Source: Sipunculus nudus (Eukaryota; Annelida; Sipuncula; Golfingiida; Sipunculidae). Taken from it: a stretch of DNA of 64,000 bases. Made by a program: the position numbers and the translations under genes. Each line of letters begins with the position of its first letter. Position 1 is the first letter of the stretch. Below are positions 1 through 13,169 of this stretch, one piece after another. The notes under the pieces were generated by a model. The model made no database searches, was not told where the DNA came from, and worked only from the letters and a program-made list of their open reading frames with translations. The stretch covers positions 76,183,676 to 76,247,675 of the forward strand of contig CM049316.1 in NCBI GenBank assembly GCA_026874595.1, in the 5' to 3' direction.

Positions 1-1931
1 AGGTAATAACTACGTAATATTTGACACCATATACATGATATCATCTGAGTTTTATGTTTATACATTAATCAGGGTCCACTGAGGTGGTGGGAAGAAACAT
101 CAACCGATTTCTCAAACATATTTCAAAACACCGACCTAAATAATCTTCTTGACATTACATTTTACATACCTTAATAGCGTTTTTACCATACTAGCTGATA
201 AAACATATATATTTAAAGTTTTTTTGCCGGGGTAGGGAAGATTGTTTAAAGGATATAAGGAATGTTGGCTCATATGTTTATTCTAAAATAAAAAGAAAAT
301 ATAGATATTTAGTGGATGGGACACCCTCTCATTAAGGAATGTATAAATAATTTTACACTTATTATGTGGCGCTCTACCCGTTGCAAGAAATTTATACATG
401 GGTATGTTAATCTTGAATACCTGATCATAGACGATGTTTACATTTGCGAACCAGAATGGGACGCGCGGACTAAAGATTTTCAAAGATCATTGTCTTATTA
501 CAAATATTTTTATTTTTGATAGACGTATAATGGATAGATTGATGTAAGGAAGGTGTGATTGATGAATGAATATTTATCAAGGAATCTGTTCCCAAAGAAA
601 GAAACGGGAATAGGCATACCTTGTTAGTTTCATAAGTTCGGACCCCCCCCCCCCCCCCCACTTTCCCTTTTGCTTCTTGAAGGGTATCAGACCAATTTGT
701 GGACCTGCAACAGCCCCCCCCCCCCCGCCCACCCCTCGTGGACTCCCCTTTCCGGACCTTAGGACCTTTTCTAGGGTGGGTAGAACTACATGTTTTGTTC
801 TTAGGAAACCAATCAAAGTAAGGAATAATGTGTATTGTATGGACTGTATATTAGGTATTTAAAGGGGAAAACCACTAAAAGTAAGAAAACAAAGTTCGAT
901 GGGTGAAATGCGTGGCGGAGCACTGGTTATCTGTACTAAGTACTGTTTTGCCAGATTGTCGGATGGGTAATGTCCTTGTTAACTTTATGCTCCATTCTCC
1001 TCACAGGCGGTCTATTAATATGAATATCAGGGATAATTTCCCTGGCCTCATTATTTCAAACAGCCATTTTATTCTCTGAAAACATAAGGAGTGTAATTAC
1101 AAAAAAAAACCAAGTAGATGGTGCAAACACAGAGTATGCATGGACAACATCAAAGCCAAATATAATTAAAAGAAGGTATTTATCAGTTAAACATATTTCG
1201 TATATTGATAAAACAGTGGATCTATTTTGCGGTGTAATATCCGTGTCGCAATACTGAGAATATAAACAGAACTTATGCACGTACTTTTCTTAGATAGTTT
1301 ACGTTTTACAACTGTTTCCAGAATAGTTTATATAAGATGTAAATGCTAGGGGATTATGCAGCATCACCTGTTGCGGTCATTTTTTAAAATTAAATAGGTG
1401 GATTACCTGGATTAATGAAGAGTTTAACTTTTTTTCTTGTTGACATGAGATTTGAGTGCGAAGAGATCACGAGACATGTTTCTCATTAACTGACCATGCA
1501 CGTGGGCCAGCGATTGGGTCAAATGTGGCCAAAACATGGCCAAAAATGATTGCATGCGTCACCGACAGCAGGGGTTATTCATGTGCACAATATCGTTAAA
1601 TACTTGGCTGGAGGTTTCTGTGTCAGGGGTGTTTGTGAAAGCAGGTATTCCGGTCAGTGACGAAGGCAGTTCAGCTCTTCTCGATGCATGGTAGTCTCCA
1701 AAAAAGAAATCACCAACAAATCACAAAAACTGTGTGTACATTAAAACTATATATTGTCCTATCGACGAGGTCACTGTGGGGACAATAAACTTTAAAACGA
1801 GGTATAGCACAGTGTCGTAAGCAAAGGGGTTTCAGAAAACATTGCGAACAAAGTTTGAATTCCTTATATAAGTGTTGGATTGAACACCTCAATCACTGGA
1901 CGCTTTGCACTTCTCTTTTATAATCAAACAG
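1..1931. other. Intron of the CARD gene and flanks, no coding exon seen
   Basis: Bases 1-2 look like an exon end (AG/GTAATA). Poly-C runs at 643-659 and 715-726. No other convincing exon. Confidence 0.5.
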
Positions 1932-4273
1932 CGAAGGAGAACGGAAATGTACCGTGCAACATTGGAAGAAGCACTTCAACAGATCGATGAAGAAATGGAC
2001 CAGGTACATCCTCTTTATAATATACTATGGCAGCTAAGCGTGTATATATCATGGCAACGGGACAAACTTGCAAATGTTCAGACTGAAATGATTACTGCCA
2101 ATCAAATCAAACAAATGTCAGCAATACACTATTACCACGTTGTGTCAAAAAGGCACATACATTATAACCGGAAAGGTTCGTATGGCCCCCGACTATATTA
2201 AACGTATCGTTTGAACTACTCCAGGAGCCGCTTTAATTAGGTTTCTGCTAGTCATTAATTGGTTATTTTTTTCATAAATAAGTCACCACAGTATCTCGCT
2301 GAATCAAGGTGGAATTGTTGCTGGCACAGACGTGGTAGCATTAAGAGGAGGAATTTCCGGAATATGATTCCGTCCTTGTTTAAGGCGTTTCCGCTAGTGA
2401 GGACGACTTTAATTCATTTTGTTAAAATTTACTACAGATTCGGATATTTTAGATACGCTTAAATTTACCTAATCAGTTGAACAACAGTTAGGCTTAATAT
2501 GTACTTTCCAGGAGTTTGGACCACACACTGCGTATGCCTCGCCGGAATTTATCAAGGAGTCCGTAAAGAAGCTGAAGGAATATATCAAAGGATGGTTTGT
2601 AGCAAAGAATGCATTTGATGAACACTGCCCTGAATTTTTACTGAGAAAAATTGATGAACATATCGAAAAAACAGAAGCAAAGTACATGAGTCAATATTCG
2701 GAGGTAAGACACCCGCAATTTTTTATGTATTGAATTCCCATCCATCATTCTAGAAATATATTTTGGTCAAGAAATTGTTATATTTAAAAAGGATTCACAA
2801 TACGAAGCATCCAGTAACAGCAATTTACTTTATTCGGCTAATATTAATATACCTAAAAATGTTTTCCCTATACCGTATTTCATTCATATTTAAAAGGTTG
2901 TCATTGAATCAAAATCTAAAATTCACTTTAAGGAGGCCAAATCACCTATATAGCATGTTGAGATGAACATGAAAAATAATGTCTTCTCTTTGAAATATGG
3001 GCTTTCGTACCTGCCAAAATACTGCCCTGAAACCATTGACTTTCTCTTGTAAACAAGCGTTAAAATCAGTTGATCGGGCGCTATCGCAGGCAACAACACA
3101 AACACAGTGCATGTGAATTTGGTGTATTATACGGGCAACAACGCCTGTCAAATAGGGGATGCTCGGACAGACTTAGCCCATTAATATAATTCATGTTCCA
3201 GCTGGCGACATACTCTGACATTTCAATGAAGTTACATGGACCGTCATGTCCATCAAGCAGAGAAATATCAGAAGGCATGAAGGTCCATCTATGGACGAGT
3301 GTGGACTACTATTTGTTTGAGATATGTTGCGCATGCGCAAAATCGGAACTCCTGTCACGCGGACTTGTTATTGTAAGGTGACACACGTGGATTGTGTTTA
3401 TAAACATGCAGACTATAGCAAGGGCTTAAACGGGTCAGGGGGAGGTACAGAGACATAGTGCTTGGAAGCATTGCCTGGAAGTTTCCTGCTACAAATTGCT
3501 TAAATGAGCTAAGTGTAGGGTTTGATGTGATATATACTTTGTGTGGCCTTGTATGCTTTTGGATTGACTTTATATTTAGGGTTTTCGCTAGGGATGCTGC
3601 CTTAAGACCTCATAGTCTATATAAAACATAGAATATTCATTTAATTTCCCGTTATGTATAGATCATTTCAATGTTGTTTTACCAAAGGTAGTATTATTGT
3701 AGAGATCAGCGGAAGTCTCTATGGATGTTCCGATGACGGTTGACCACTGCGAGAAATTACGTGAACTCAGCAGCATGTTAGTTGAAAATGTGGAAATGGA
3801 CGCCACATTTATTGCTCATCTTAAGAGTAACGACGTGATTCCTCAGGCATGGACTGAAAACCTTAGCGTAAGTCAGTGTGCATCAGTATCCTGTACAGTA
3901 GTTATCATACCGATAACTAATAATTGATGCAAATACGAAATATCGGAATATACAAACTGGTATTTCATTTAGAAGTTATATAATAGTGTTTATAAGTTAA
4001 CGTAATTTGATTCATTGTATAACTGCTTCCGTGTCCCTTTAATGCATATATATATAAATCTAAAATTTAAATTAATTTTATAATCATCTGTAATATTTCA
4101 AATTATTTAAGTAAACATTTTATATTCGTAACCAGAATCACTTGATCCCACAAAGAGAGAGAACACTTACCCTCTTGAAGCGTCTGGAGAAGAGGCCTGA
4201 CTCTGCCTACGAAGGCTTCATGAGAGCCCTTAACCATAGTGGTCAGAAACACTTAGCTCTCAAACTTCTGTGA
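1932..4273 (+). CDS. 3' part of a gene ending in a CARD domain (four exons visible, 5' part outside)
   Basis: Exons 1932-2003, 2512-2703, 3703-3867 and 4136-4273 are all phase 0, have GT-AG introns and end in TGA. The first two encode a helical, charged region (RRRTEMYRATLEEALQQIDE; ESVKKLKEYIKGWFVAKN) that I do not recognise. The last two encode about 90 residues with a CARD pattern: helices with CEKLRELSSMLVENVE, FIAHLKSNDVIPQAW, and LLKRLEKRPDSAYEGFMRAL, then SGQKHLALKLL at the C-terminus. CARDs assemble apoptosis and innate-immune complexes by homotypic contact (family knowledge). Positions 1-2 look like the end of the preceding exon (AG/GTAATA), so the gene extends left of the window. 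In exon 3 the alternative acceptor at 3687 would include a TAG, whereas using that TAG as the acceptor keeps the frame open. Confidence 0.7.
2937..3500 (+). repeat. Interspersed repeat family R, copy 1
   Basis: Shares blocks with 10690-11230, 27235-27700 and 53835-54045 plus 60195-60530: ACCTGCCAAAATACTGCC, CAGACTTAGCCCA, GCGCAAAATCGGA, ACACACGTGGATTGTGTTTA and GGGAGGTACAGAGA. No coding capacity seen. Confidence 0.7.
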
Positions 4274-6060
4274 TTCTGTTGATGTTATGCATTGTTGTTA
4301 CTGATGATGTACCTACACGACTTGTAGGCTTGGTGGGATCGCCGCCTAACAGTTGTGCCTTCGAAGTCGAACATGTCATAGATACATATTATCCTCAATT
4401 TTGTAGGATTGCATTGAATATGTATGATGTATGTTGTATAATATGATCAAATAACGTTGAACAATTTCCATGCCAATATTTTGTTTCTGCATATACTTCG
4501 TTGAGTATATTGATACAGATATATATTGTTTTAATGGAAATATGTAACAGGCCCATTCCTGATATATTTGTTAACGCTTAAGGAATTTTAAAAAGCATTT
4601 GAGCCAGCCTTTCATTTATGAAAAAAGCTATGAAGTTCAATGTTATTTTGTCGTGATAGTCTATATCAGTAAGGAAATATCGGTGTTTCCACATTAATAC
4701 CTATAGACGAATAAATAAATTTCAATTCTTGATATGCATTAATGGTTATTTCAAATTTTTTTCATAATAGAATAATCCGATTTTAATTAAATCTCTTCTG
4801 ATAAATCATCGTAGTGTGTTGATTTATACTTCAAATTATTATTGATTTAGGTCAGTCATGTAGATGAGGTATGTCAGAGCTTTAGTACAGCTCCATTAAA
4901 TTTACTTTTATGTTTGAATATTATCTTACCCGTGAATAAAAAAAGCGAAATTCAATGGAAGAGAAAACTGCTCTTAATCTGGTTCTTTGGTATTATATTC
5001 ATATATTTTTAAATTACAAACTAAATAGTCTGATATAATCTACGATATTAATTTCAGTGGATATCAGTGTGTCTTTGTGTGTGTGGGTGTTTTACAAGAG
5101 TAAAACAGGAAGTCCTGTTGCCGACTAAAATCGCAAATATTGTTGCCGGAAGAAACGCAGACATTTATATATCTACATTTTATTGAAAACAATAAAGCCA
5201 AAACAGACGTCAAAACAGAAACTACCATACAAGGATGGTGGAGAAATTGTTTATCACTGAATGAGACAATGGTTCTGATTTGTCAGATATACTGGTCTAT
5301 ATTATTGGTAAAAACTTTTACGATCAATCATAATTCTAGTTGGACCACTGTATTTGCTTGCACCAGGTAATTCCTGGCACAAAATTACTGAGCACCTGCC
5401 GTTTGTTGGGCAACCTTGCTGTAGGGAATACTTTGTGCATGCCAAAAATCACGTCCAAGGCCAACTGGAAAATGCGTGGCGCCACCGCGTGTTTGTATAA
5501 GAGACTATATCGACTTGAAAGGTGCGTGCCTGATATGTCTTGAGATCTATTTATCTGATTTTGGGCCCACAGAAAAAAATTATAGCATTTAGAAAAAGGT
5601 TGCTTTTGTGTCCCAGGAAGGATGTATTCTTGATTAAAGATTATTGTTAGTCGGAATCCGCATGTAATGTTAAGCGGCAATGATGGTGATGACGGAATTG
5701 CTGTTCTATGTATTGATGGGCTCTATGTAACCCCTTCATGGAAAGTTGGAGCAAAGTACACTTGAGTGAAAGTTACATTTCTATGTGCTGGTCAGTTTTT
5801 ATTTATCGTTGGTAAATGAGATACGAGGGAGACCTAAGTTGCTAAATAGAGTACATAAGCTTGATTATAAAAAGTGCGTTATTAATCTATAATTCAATGT
5901 ATGTCGTTAATCTGAAACAAACTTATATGGTTTATCTTACCCACAAGATAAAAACAAAACAGGTTATCAAACGGGTGAATTATCAGTATTAGTTCCCTGA
6001 ATAAATACACAAACATAAGCGGACGCGACCTCATGCGGACTTTTCCTGTGATTGGCTCCA
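4274..6060. other. 3' flank of the CARD gene
   Basis: No coding exon recognised. It contains the TGTAGGCTTGG and CAAAACAGAAACTACC blocks that recur in the duplicated copies. Confidence 0.5.
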
Positions 6061-6139
6061 CGAGCAGTAGTAGTAGAAGTAGTTTATTATTATTATTGTG
6101 ATGTTTTATCATCCACTTCATATACATTCATATTCCGAG

Positions 6140-7900
6140 GTGTACCAACCCCTCCTAGACTTATATGTCACAAATTACTTAACATGTTAACAATGCAGGT
6201 TAAAATAGCATATACACAAGAAAATATAATAATTATGTCTACTTATCTGAACAACATATTAGTGCAAATGTTCCTTATGTCACTTATATAACAGACATTA
6301 TTAAAAATTCCTTTAACCAACTTATAATTAATAATTCATCAATAAAATGTTCAGCTTTTTTTACTGTCAAAAAGTCACATATTCTTTCATTTTTCATTTA
6401 TCTGAACAGACATGTCTCTTATCTTGAGTGTTATTGAAACGACCAGTTTCAAGTTTTAAAGGTCCTTAGTTTGGCCATGTGTGATCTTTGTTTTCGAGGT
6501 AAAATATAATTAAGTATCCTTCAGTACTCACGTTAGATTTTAATTTCTCATAGGTTCGTAATTTTGGCATATTGTTAGATTTAATTTATCAATTAATAAC
6601 AAAATATTCATTCATAATTTTCTCTGCTTGTGTTAATGGACAAGGCTTAGCATTAGTGTAAAGATTATATAGATTTATATTTTCTAGGATTTGTTCAATC
6701 TCCGAGGAAGACTTTTTGTTTTTTGATAATAATCCCATTTTAATATTCTTTTAGTAAAATATTGATCACTTGTTTATAAAAGCCTGTTCCGATATCTCAA
6801 CATCATTCTAACACATGTAGGCGTTTTGGCAAATCCCCATATTCCAGAAACATAACCGAACACCGGAGCTACACCTTAGAGATACTATACATAATATCTG
6901 TTGTTCTTAAATTTTGATATTTTTGAGCCCAAAACCCTCGAACTGGATTCGCTTAGTTTTTCTGAACTCACACTATAAGCCATATGCTCGTTAAAATAAA
7001 GTCCTAAATACTTATATGCACTAACTTATATCCCTGATTCCTGGCTATTTAGCAAGAAATTGAATCAACCTTTTCCTACGATTTCTAAAATGCAATAAAT
7101 TTGTTTTAAAATTGTTTTCCTTTAATAGCCAGTGATTACACCAGTGCTCTACAGCAGAAATAAAAGTCTATAACTCTCCTTCTGACTAAGCAAAGAGTAA
7201 ATCATCGTCAACGTATAATAACATACACACTGTGTCACTTTTGATTTTTATGCCAATATCCAACAACTTCAGGTTATCTACCAAGGAATTAACATATATA
7301 TTGAACAATATAGGCCTCCATAATGATGTTGAAAGTCATTCAATCATTTCTAACGATTGTTCTGTTGCAATTACACCATCTATATGTACCATTGGGATTC
7401 GCTTTTGAAAGTTTCTGGTATTCATGGCCAATTTTCAAATACTATCATAAAATTGTTTTGGCTGCACGTTGAAAGTTGTTTAATTGATTACTATGTTTTC
7501 CTTCATATTTGTTTTTACTTTTTTAGTATTCATTTATCAAAGTTATAAGGAGTGTCTTTAAAAACCTTTCAAAGTTTCTCTCTGTCTAATCTATTGCAAT
7601 CTCCTTTTCTTATCTGCGACTTCTTGCTTTTAACATCCTCCCAACAAACTGATAATTCAGCATCCCAATAGTTCTTATATATTTGTGTGAAGGGATTTTA
7701 CATTCCTCTTATTGTATATTTCATAATTATACAAATGTGAATCCATCTCTTGTTTCATAATATTATATAAATCACTGAACTTTTCATTCAATTTATTCTG
7801 ATCCAGATCTTCAAATATCTAATTCGTATTTGAAATAAACTTATCTGACTTTGCAAAACCCACTGGTATCGTTTCGAAGTCGTATATACGTTTCATATCA
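6140..7900 (-). mobile_element. Degenerate LINE reverse transcriptase
   Basis: Minus-strand translation with stops shows LLYVDDDLLFA (catalytic YxDD, near 7191-7225), WCNHWLLKENNFKTNLLHF (near 7100-7150), YKYLGLYFN (near 7000) and a YVSGIWGFAKTP-like block (near 6840). This is the non-LTR RT order. Heavily mutated. Confidence 0.65.
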
Positions 7901-8523
7901 CTTTTCTTGACTGTCATCTTTATATCTTATTATGACATGATAACATAGGAAATATTGCATATATTTCCCTAAAATTTTACTTACAACTTCTGAACTATAT
8001 GCTATTTGTTCTCGAATTTGACACACAAGTTGTTTAATCCAAGTTTTTAGAAGAGATCCATATAGAGTGACATTGACTAAGATCTTCAAGGTCAATCGGC
8101 GGATTGTAGAACATAACCTATAGGATATCTTGTTGAAAATCACTATCTTTAAGTATTGCATATTTTTCCACACCAGGTTTTCACATTAGTCCAAAACTTA
8201 TGACCTTAACCTTAATCTTTGAAGTACGGAAGATTTTTCACTCAAACTTAACACACTAGTTGAATCCGCCAAGTTCACAAAGGGGTTTCAAAACTTGAGA
8301 GCTTGATGTTGATCTGCGGAAATCTAGTATAATTGTGACGTCTACAACTTTGAAATACTATAAATATTTAGTTTGGATTTGGTATTCTTGTTTCCACTCT
8401 GTTCTTTGAAAATATAATAAGTACTTACCTAGGATTTGATCAACAAGGTCAAATCAGACGAGTTATAATTCATCTCCTTTATGTTTTTTTTTTTTGTGAA
8501 TATGATAACATGGTTTATCAATG

Positions 8524-8698
8524 TGATAGGCAAAATGTTTCAACCACGTTCAGAGGGTTTTAAAACTGATGTCCCAGAGCTTATTCTTATCTTGAACAAC
8601 CTGGACAGACCAGTAAGGATTGGATTCAGTCATTGCATAGGTGTCCCCTGTCACTTAAGGAAGAATCATGTCGACTTTAATGTCAGAAGGCCAATGGT
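8524..8698 (+). CDS. Possible exon, unidentified
   Basis: An open stretch after an acceptor-like GTGATAG ends at CCAATG/GTAAAT. It encodes KMFQPRSEGFKTDVPELILI and further polar sequence. It ends in phase 0, which matches the phase-0 start of the next candidate exon at 9618. No family recognised; it could be an exon of the duplicated CARD-type gene. Confidence 0.3.
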
Positions 8699-9617
8699 AA
8701 ATAACATCTTGAGTTTATTTTAATTTGGCTTTCAGATGATATTATTCCTTTTGTTTATGTTTGACTAAATGTCGTGCTATTGAGCTTGGGCCTTACGACC
8801 CATGGTTCACTTCTTTATACATCTTCCACCACCCTGTTGAACAAAATGATGAGATTTATTTGATTGGTACACACAGTTTTCAGAGAATATAAGTAAGTTT
8901 AGTTCATTCTCCCCGTCATATCTCATATTAAAATGATTGCCTTGGGTGAAACAATATTTCGATTCAGATACCAGGAATAAGTGAACCACTGTGATCAGTC
9001 CATGCTCGAGTCCTCACTTGGGTTCACGGGTCCTAGACTCGGATTTGGACACAAACTTGGATACAGGGACTCGAAAAATAAAGGCCGAGTCCATCTCGAG
9101 TCCAATAGAAAATAAAACTCTGTCACATATTATAAATGCTTATGCACATAATAATACATTGTAATAACGCTACATATATCACGATTTAGCTCCACATCAA
9201 CAAATGAATGCTAACCCTTATAGTAAAAGCACGTGAGAACTGAATCAGAGTTGAACACGATAATCTGAAACTTACATTTTAAGTTGCTTTTTATGGATAT
9301 TTTGCTTGCACAATTATGACTTTTACTATAAGAAGGCGCCCTTAGTATTGTACTTGGCTCCGTACTGCCTCACTAAGACTTGAACTCGAACTAAGTCATT
9401 GCAAAAAATAATTATGTATAAGGTGGATTATTGCAAAGATCTGCTCGTGAATGTTTCTCATAAGGAACTGAACTGTTTTCTGTATAAGCCTGTTACGCGC
9501 TTGCCTCCTAATAGGTTTAGAAAACATGACCATATATCCCCCTTGTGAAAAGGTCTTCACTTACATAAATAGATCATTCAAATAAAATATAAGATTATAG
9601 TTATAATTTCATTAAAG

Positions 9618-9739
9618 GAAGCACGAGAATATCTGATTGAAGATCTTAAATTAAATCGTGATCCACAGGGAAGACATCTGGCAAGCTGTGGATTCCTACA
9701 AGACACAATTTGTCTTTACCTGGATATAGCTGTTTTGAA
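9618..9739 (+). CDS. Possible exon, unidentified
   Basis: Open frame after ATTAAAG: EAREYLIEDLKLNRDPQGR and CGFLQDTICLYLDIAVLN, to a donor-like AACAG/GTAGCT. Helical character resembles the 5' exons of the CARD gene. It ends in phase 2 and the nearest downstream candidates do not accept that phase, so the locus may be a pseudogene. Confidence 0.3.
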
Positions 9740-9849
9740 CAGGTAGCTCCTAGGCATTGTAATGCTCTAGCTCAGAGACTTATACATATGGGACAAATAC
9801 AGATGGAATGTCAATTTACTTGTTTAAACCCAGTAATTAAGACGCATCG

Positions 9850-9856
<7 letters not shown>

Positions 9857-9880
<24 letters not shown>

Positions 9881-9881
9881 A
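9857..9881 (+). repeat. (TG)n microsatellite
   Basis: About 12 TG repeats. Confidence 0.95.
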
Positions 9882-10183
9882 AAATTAGAAGTATAGAGTA
9901 AATAAATATTAAAACGACTGTGTGTTTGTTGTTTAAGGAAACGATCGAGACTTTAATTGATGAACATAGGAGAAAGTTTTCCACAAATATGTACTCTGAC
10001 TTATTATTAGTTTTAGGATGTGTATTTGTTTACAAGACAATTGACTCTTTGTTTCACACCAGAGCAGGTATATACGGTTTTATGATTTTTACTCCAATTT
10101 CTTGATATCATCTGTCATCATATTTATCATATGTATTGATCTTGCATATATATTGATAACATATCACATTCTTTCTCCCTAAG

Positions 10184-10184
<1 letters not shown>

Positions 10185-10213
<29 letters not shown>
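10185..10213 (+). repeat. (TA)n microsatellite
   Basis: About 13 TA repeats. Confidence 0.95.
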
Positions 10214-10215
<2 letters not shown>

Positions 10216-10274
10216 AATACAGTACTCAAACATGTTTCTACACGTCATTTTATATGCTTAGAGGGGAAGCTTGA

Positions 10275-10437
10275 AGGAACACATACCGAAAGATACAGAT
10301 TGTCAGGAAGATTGACGTTCTAGAAAGCAACAAGAAATTGAGGGGTTCAGAGAACGTGCCGGCGCATGTTGAGCCCCTTGACGATAGGATAGAAATAGCC
10401 GACACCTAGAGAGCAGAAATTAACAACAGGAATCGAG
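10275..10437 (+). pseudogene. Decayed exon upstream of the CARD block, copy 2
   Basis: Codes for KIQIVRKIDVLESNKKLRG and EPLDDRIEIADT, followed by TAG and then RAEINNRNRE up to GAG/GTAATA. The intron that follows matches the first bases of the window, so this is the duplicate of the exon lying just left of position 1. The in-frame TAG and an upstream TGA mark it as broken. Confidence 0.5.
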
Positions 10438-10689
10438 AGGTAATAACTATCTAATAATGGACACTTTATAACAAAAGCTCATCTCAGCTTTATGTTTATA
10501 CATTCTCTATGGCCAACTGATAGGATGTGGAAAATATCACCCGATTTCTCAAGCATATTCTAAAACACTCATCTAAATAAGCCACATGATATATATATAA
10601 GTATATTTAACATATATTTATAGTGTTTATGCCACTTATGTTACAATCAAACAGCGAAGGAGGACGGAAATAATTACCTTTAAAGATAG

Positions 10690-11240
10690 CGTCTTCCCTT
10701 TGAAATTAGGGATTTCGTACCTGCCAAACTACTGCCCTGAAACGAACGTTAACGAGGAGTAGCCCTGACAGACTTGGCCCAAGAAATTTAATACATGTTC
10801 CCGCTGGCTGAACATTGCATGTTGTAGTGACTCAGGCCTTGGAACCGCTACACGGGCTCACACTGTGCTATCCTGTCATTTTACCTGAGGCCCCTGAACC
10901 TATGGTAAACATCTGCTGCGACATATTCTAACATTACAATGAAGTTACATGGATCATCATGTCCATTAAGCAGAGAAATATCGGAAGGCATGAAGGTCCA
11001 TCTATGGCAATGTTTAGACTACTATTTGGGATATTTTGAGCATGCGCAAAATCGGACCTCCTGTCACGAGGACTTGTTATTGTAAGTAGACACACGTGGA
11101 TTGTGTTTATTAACACAGACTATAGGAAGGTGTTAAACAGGTCATGGGAAGGTACAGAGATAAAGTGCATGGATGGTTTTACCTGGAATATTTTCATAAA
11201 CCGAAAGTGAACTAGTATTGTTTAGGAAAAGGTATAGTAT
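10690..11240 (+). repeat. Interspersed repeat family R, copy 2
   Basis: Same blocks and order as copy 1, carried within the segmental duplicate. Ends near TTGCTCCTGATTATGTC. Confidence 0.7.
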
Positions 11241-11471
11241 TGCTCCTGATTATGTCTTTTTAAGGCGGGTTTGAGATATTGTCAAGTCATTTGATATAAG
11301 CCCACTAAAATGTTATTTGTTGTTACAAATTGCCAAAATTGTGTTGCTCGAATGAGCTGTGTAGTAGGTTTGATGTGATAAATACTATGACTATGAACTC
11401 GGATATAAAACATAGAATATTCATTTAAATCCCCGTTCTGTATACAACATTTCAATGTTCTTTTACTACAG

Positions 11472-11760
11472 GTACTATTATTGTCACGATCAGCGGAAGT
11501 CCATATGGATATTCCGATGACAGCTGACCACATCGAAAACTTTCGTGAACTCGGCAGCATGATAGTTGAAAATGTGGAAACGGATTCCATATTTATCTTA
11601 AAAGGAATGACGTGCTTCCACAGGCATGAACCGACGATCTTAGCGTATGTCAATGTGCATCCACAAAGAGAGAGGACACTTACCGCCTCGAAAGAGACCT
11701 GACTCTGCCTACGAAAGTTTTCATAGAGCTCTTAAACACAGTGGTATGGAAGACTGTTTT
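11472..11760 (+). pseudogene. CARD pseudogene (duplicate of 3703-4273)
   Basis: Aligns to the CARD exons of copy 1 (DHIENFRELGSMIVENVE versus DHCEKLRELSSMLVENVE). A few bases are lost near 11595, shifting the frame after FIL. The intron between the two CARD exons is almost wholly deleted, so its donor runs straight into the last exon, and the end is truncated. It cannot encode the CARD. Confidence 0.8.
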
Positions 11761-13169
11761 TCGGATGTTGTTACGAATCGCTGTTACTTGATAATGTACT
11801 TACATGACTTGTTGTAGGCTTGGCGGTATAGGCGGATATGTGAGATTGGCGCCTAACAGTTGTGCCTTCGACGTAAAACATATCTTAGATACAGATTACT
11901 CTTCTATTTTGTATAATTGTATTAAATATATGTTATATATTTTGTACAAATATGCTCACATAACGTTGAACTTTGGCTCGCACATTTCATGACGATATTT
12001 TGTATTTGCATATACTTTGCTCGATATATTTATAACAGAAACGCATTTTTTTTATAAATTATCCCAACCGACGATAAATATTTTTATATCACTAAGGAAA
12101 TCTGTAACATATCCATTCCTGATATATTAAGCAGAGCTTAAAGAATTAATGAGAAAGTATTTGAGGCCGCTGTTCATTTAAGAAAAAAATAATGATAAAG
12201 TTCCATATTATTTTGTGATGAAAGTACAACTGCCGGGGTATATCTTTAAAACTCTTTACCAACAGACGGAAAAAAGATTTCAATTTTGGATATGCTTTAA
12301 TGGTTGTTTATGGTTTTATAATTTTTTAAATTTAAATATCTTCTGATAAAACCTGTGAAAGGTTATGCTTTATGCTTCAAGTCACACCGTTATTGATTTA
12401 AAGTAAGTTACATTAGCTAATCTGAATAATGTAGTTGATTATGTCAGAGTTAAAGACCAGTGCATCATTTTTTTTTACATTTATGGTTGATTATTAATAC
12501 ATCCATGAAAAAGAAACGAACGAAATAGACGTCAAAACAGAAACTAATATACAGGATAGCTAGAGAAAACATTGTTTATAAGTGAAAGTGACAATGGTTC
12601 TGATTGGTTAGACATATTGATCTATATCATTGGTTAAAACTGTATCGAACAGTCTTAATCCAGGTTGGACCACTGCTTTTTCTTGTCACTAGGTTATTCC
12701 TGACACAAAATTACTGAGTACCTGCCTTTTGCTGGAAGGACCGTGCTGAAGGGAATAAATACCATGCAAAACATCACGTCCAAGGCCCACTGGGTATTGC
12801 GAGGCGCCACGTGTGTTTGTATAAGAGACTATATCGACTTAAAATGTGTGTTCCTGATATGTCTTGAGATCTGTTTATCAGATTTTGCGCCAACAAAAAT
12901 AGTTATTGCAGTTTTAAAAAAAGGTTGCGTTTGTGTCCTAAGGAGGATGCTTTCTTGATAAAAGATTAGTGTTTGTCGGAATCCGTAAATAATGTTTACC
13001 GGCAATAATGATTACAAAATATATTCTCACGGGTTATGAAATGCATATCTTAAAGCTTCAGATTTCTCTGAAATTTAGAAAAATGATATTCTAGAGTTGA
13101 ATAATTAATTTCAAACCGAAGGAGAAAGAAGAGTATTTTGTTAGAGTAACAGTTACAGAAAATGTCCGC

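Larger units (their letters stand above)
10438..13015 (+). repeat. Segmental duplicate (copy 2) of the left-end CARD block
   Basis: Starts with the same bases as the window start (AGGTAATAACTA) and follows copy 1 (1 to about 5700) through the CARD exons, the TGTAGGCTTGG region and the downstream CAAAACAGAAACTA region. Several internal deletions are present; for example, exon 1932-2003 is cut after about 24 bp and joined to the equivalent of about 2978. It ends where a LINE is inserted. Confidence 0.75.

Noticed and set aside
577-816. Gly-rich 79-codon ORF
   Set aside because: Produced by poly-C/poly-G runs.
9935-10071. Possible exon ETIETLIDEHRRKF with a hydrophobic run
   Set aside because: Phase does not fit the neighbouring candidate exons and no family is recognised; too weak to annotate.
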